Shown here in pieces: positions 62,543 through 64,000 of a stretch of DNA of 64,000 nt (positions within the stretch are counted from its first letter, which is position 1; each line of letters starts with the position of its first letter). The notes beneath the pieces were generated by a model. It was not told the DNA's origin, searched no databases, and saw nothing but the letters and a program-made list of their open reading frames with translations. Made by a program: the position numbers and the translations under genes. Origin of the DNA: Marchantia polymorpha subsp. ruderalis (taxonomy: Eukaryota; Streptophyta; Marchantiopsida; Marchantiales; Marchantiaceae); NCBI GenBank assembly GCA_037833965.1, contig AP031351.1:26176501-26240500 (forward strand), given 5' to 3'.

Positions 62543-63392
62543 CACCTCTGCACCACTTCACTCGAAAAAGTGTCAACAGATTATAGTCGACGAGATCCAC
62601 CATGAAACCAGCTCGAGCGAGGCTTCGTACGCAGCGTCTGCGGTGTTGCTGACGTCGTCGGCGTCGAGCAAATTCCCGCAAGCGAATTTCGTGCTCTACT
62701 GTCGTGGGCTGCTGTCAGCGAGTAGCACCTCCAGGTCCAGACCTGGAGATGTCGTCTCACACAGGCCCATGACCGACCGCGGGACATCTAGAGCTGCGAA
62801 TGCAGACTTAAACGTGGACCTTGCGCGCAGAAGTTGAGCAGAAGCTGGACGCACTCGCTCTGTAGCAGCACCAACAAGATGAACCTCCCCGGCAACAATT
62901 TGACCTGCATTGCACGAGCTGCCTCCATCTGACTGCAACTGACTCCATCGCGTCCGTGTAGCATGGAGTATCGGAGCCCATGGTGGCAGGCCGAGCCTGT
63001 CAGTGGACTGGACTGGACTGCACTGCACTGCACTGGTTTTGCTGTGAGGCTTCCTGGCCGTGCATCAAACGTGTACGATCGACAAGGGCACGTGTTGCAA
63101 ATCGTCGGATGTTCACAGCAGGACGTGCCGGGGAAGACAAAGGTTCAGACAATTTTATTCAGCCCACTGTGGCGCTGCTCTCTGCTCGCTGCCCAACAGT
63201 GGCACAGTTCCCAGGGCCTCGCCTCGACTCGCCTCGAGGGTCCTCGAGGGTCCTCTGCCGCAGGCCAGGGAAGCTGCGCAGCTTCTGGTGGCGTCCCTTC
63301 GGAACAATATTTTTGACTCGCTGGCCGCCTGCTGCTTCTTCTTCTTCTTCTTTGAATACTCGCTCACTCTACAATTCCGAGCATTCGCTCGT

Positions 63393-63425
63393 CCGTCGGT
63401 GCTGCTCTGAATCTGAACTTGTGCT
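63393..63425. repeat. 33-bp dispersed repeat, copy 2
   Basis: Exact direct copy of 62510-62542 at 883 bp distance. Both copies end CTGAACTTGTGCT. Confidence 0.85.
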
Positions 63426-64000
63426 GGAACGCACAGGAGCAGCTGAAATTTTAAAAAGCAATCCGTGATCTGCTGAAGATTGAAGCTAATTTTATGGGCA
63501 CTCTTGATGTCGAAGAAACGAAGCTTAGTTGCATCGATTGAAGTGTAACAATGGAATTGATGAGAAGCATTGAACGGCCTGTTACACTAATATATCATAT
63601 TTGTACCATACACACGAAGCTGGGCTTCTAAAAGCAAACCGAAACTTTTGTCACGGGAACAGTGGAGTGAGTGAATTGAATCATGATACGTAGAAAGATG
63701 AGGTGGATATGAAAACTTGAAGATCCATCTTAAAGCAGAGACTGATCTTACAATACGTACAGGGTCATGTCGTTTGAACGATCGGTCAAGTGAGGAGGGC
63801 AAAAGATTACACCATGATGGAGATACAACCTTATCCCGGTTTAGTTTGCTGTTTGCTTACATCCTGTTTATGATGACGTACAAGATAGTCCTTGGGCTTC
63901 AGCGATGGACGATGGCGAGAATTGAAGAGCCCGAAGGACAGTCGACAACAGTTTATTATGTATAGGGCGTTCCAGCACCATAACATCAATTTGCAGAAGG

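Larger units (their letters stand above)
62398..64000. other. Region upstream of the NHL gene, no gene seen
   Basis: This region is G+C-rich to about 63.4 kb, with many overlapping frames that lack domains, then plainer sequence. It probably contains NHL promoter DNA. It includes an ACTGG/ACTGC simple repeat near 63006-63036 and a 33-bp dispersed repeat. Confidence 0.45.

Noticed and set aside
1..64000. CRISPR arrays, bacterial operons or ribosome-binding sites
   Set aside because: The window is spliced eukaryotic nuclear DNA; no regularly spaced short repeats with unique spacers were found.

Overview
This window is nuclear DNA from a land plant. The evidence is the set of spliced genes of plant type: an RRM-PPR protein of the PPR4 family, a SUPERMAN-type zinc finger with a C-terminal EAR motif, an NDR1/HIN1-like (LEA_2) protein, a plant-type DNA primase small subunit and a DUF2838/GPC1 protein. 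Introns are mostly 70-500 bp with GT-AG ends. Compact gene islands sit in very A+T-rich intergenic DNA. A bryophyte is my best guess, but no single feature proves it.

Layout. Positions 1031-3400 hold a tandem array of decayed HMG-box units on the + strand. A SUPERMAN-like zinc-finger gene (+) lies at 5.7-6.2 kb. The DNA primase small subunit (-, 17 exons, 8125-12830) follows. Positions 13.3-21.8 kb are A+T-rich DNA with one decayed reading frame (17715-18266). PPR4 (+, 11 exons) spans 22250-28488. The glycerophosphocholine acyltransferase-like gene (GPC1, +, 8 exons) spans 32.36-35.57 kb. A complete non-autonomous hAT-like transposon with perfect 8-bp target-site duplications lies at 38314-41046. 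A putative two-exon gene (41484-42340) is followed by an SDR reductase with an uninterrupted coding region (43410-44351). Positions 44.4-54.2 kb are gene-poor. A small acidic protein (-) lies at 54275-54547, a RAB3GAP2-like gene (+, 10 exons) at 55689-60049, and an NHL/LEA_2 protein (-) at 61580-62185.

The genes are unrelated housekeeping or regulatory functions: nuclear DNA replication priming, plastid RNA splicing, ER phospholipid remodelling, ER SDR chemistry, Rab GTPase regulation, membrane stress/defence and transcription. Nothing suggests they work as one system. The most unusual element is the HMG-box array. It has about nine to ten head-to-tail units of about 80 codons, each broken, and some share the same nonsense codon, so already dead copies seem to have been duplicated.

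Exon boundaries were set by hand from reading-frame continuity, splice-site consensus and remembered family conservation. No alignment or transcript data were available.
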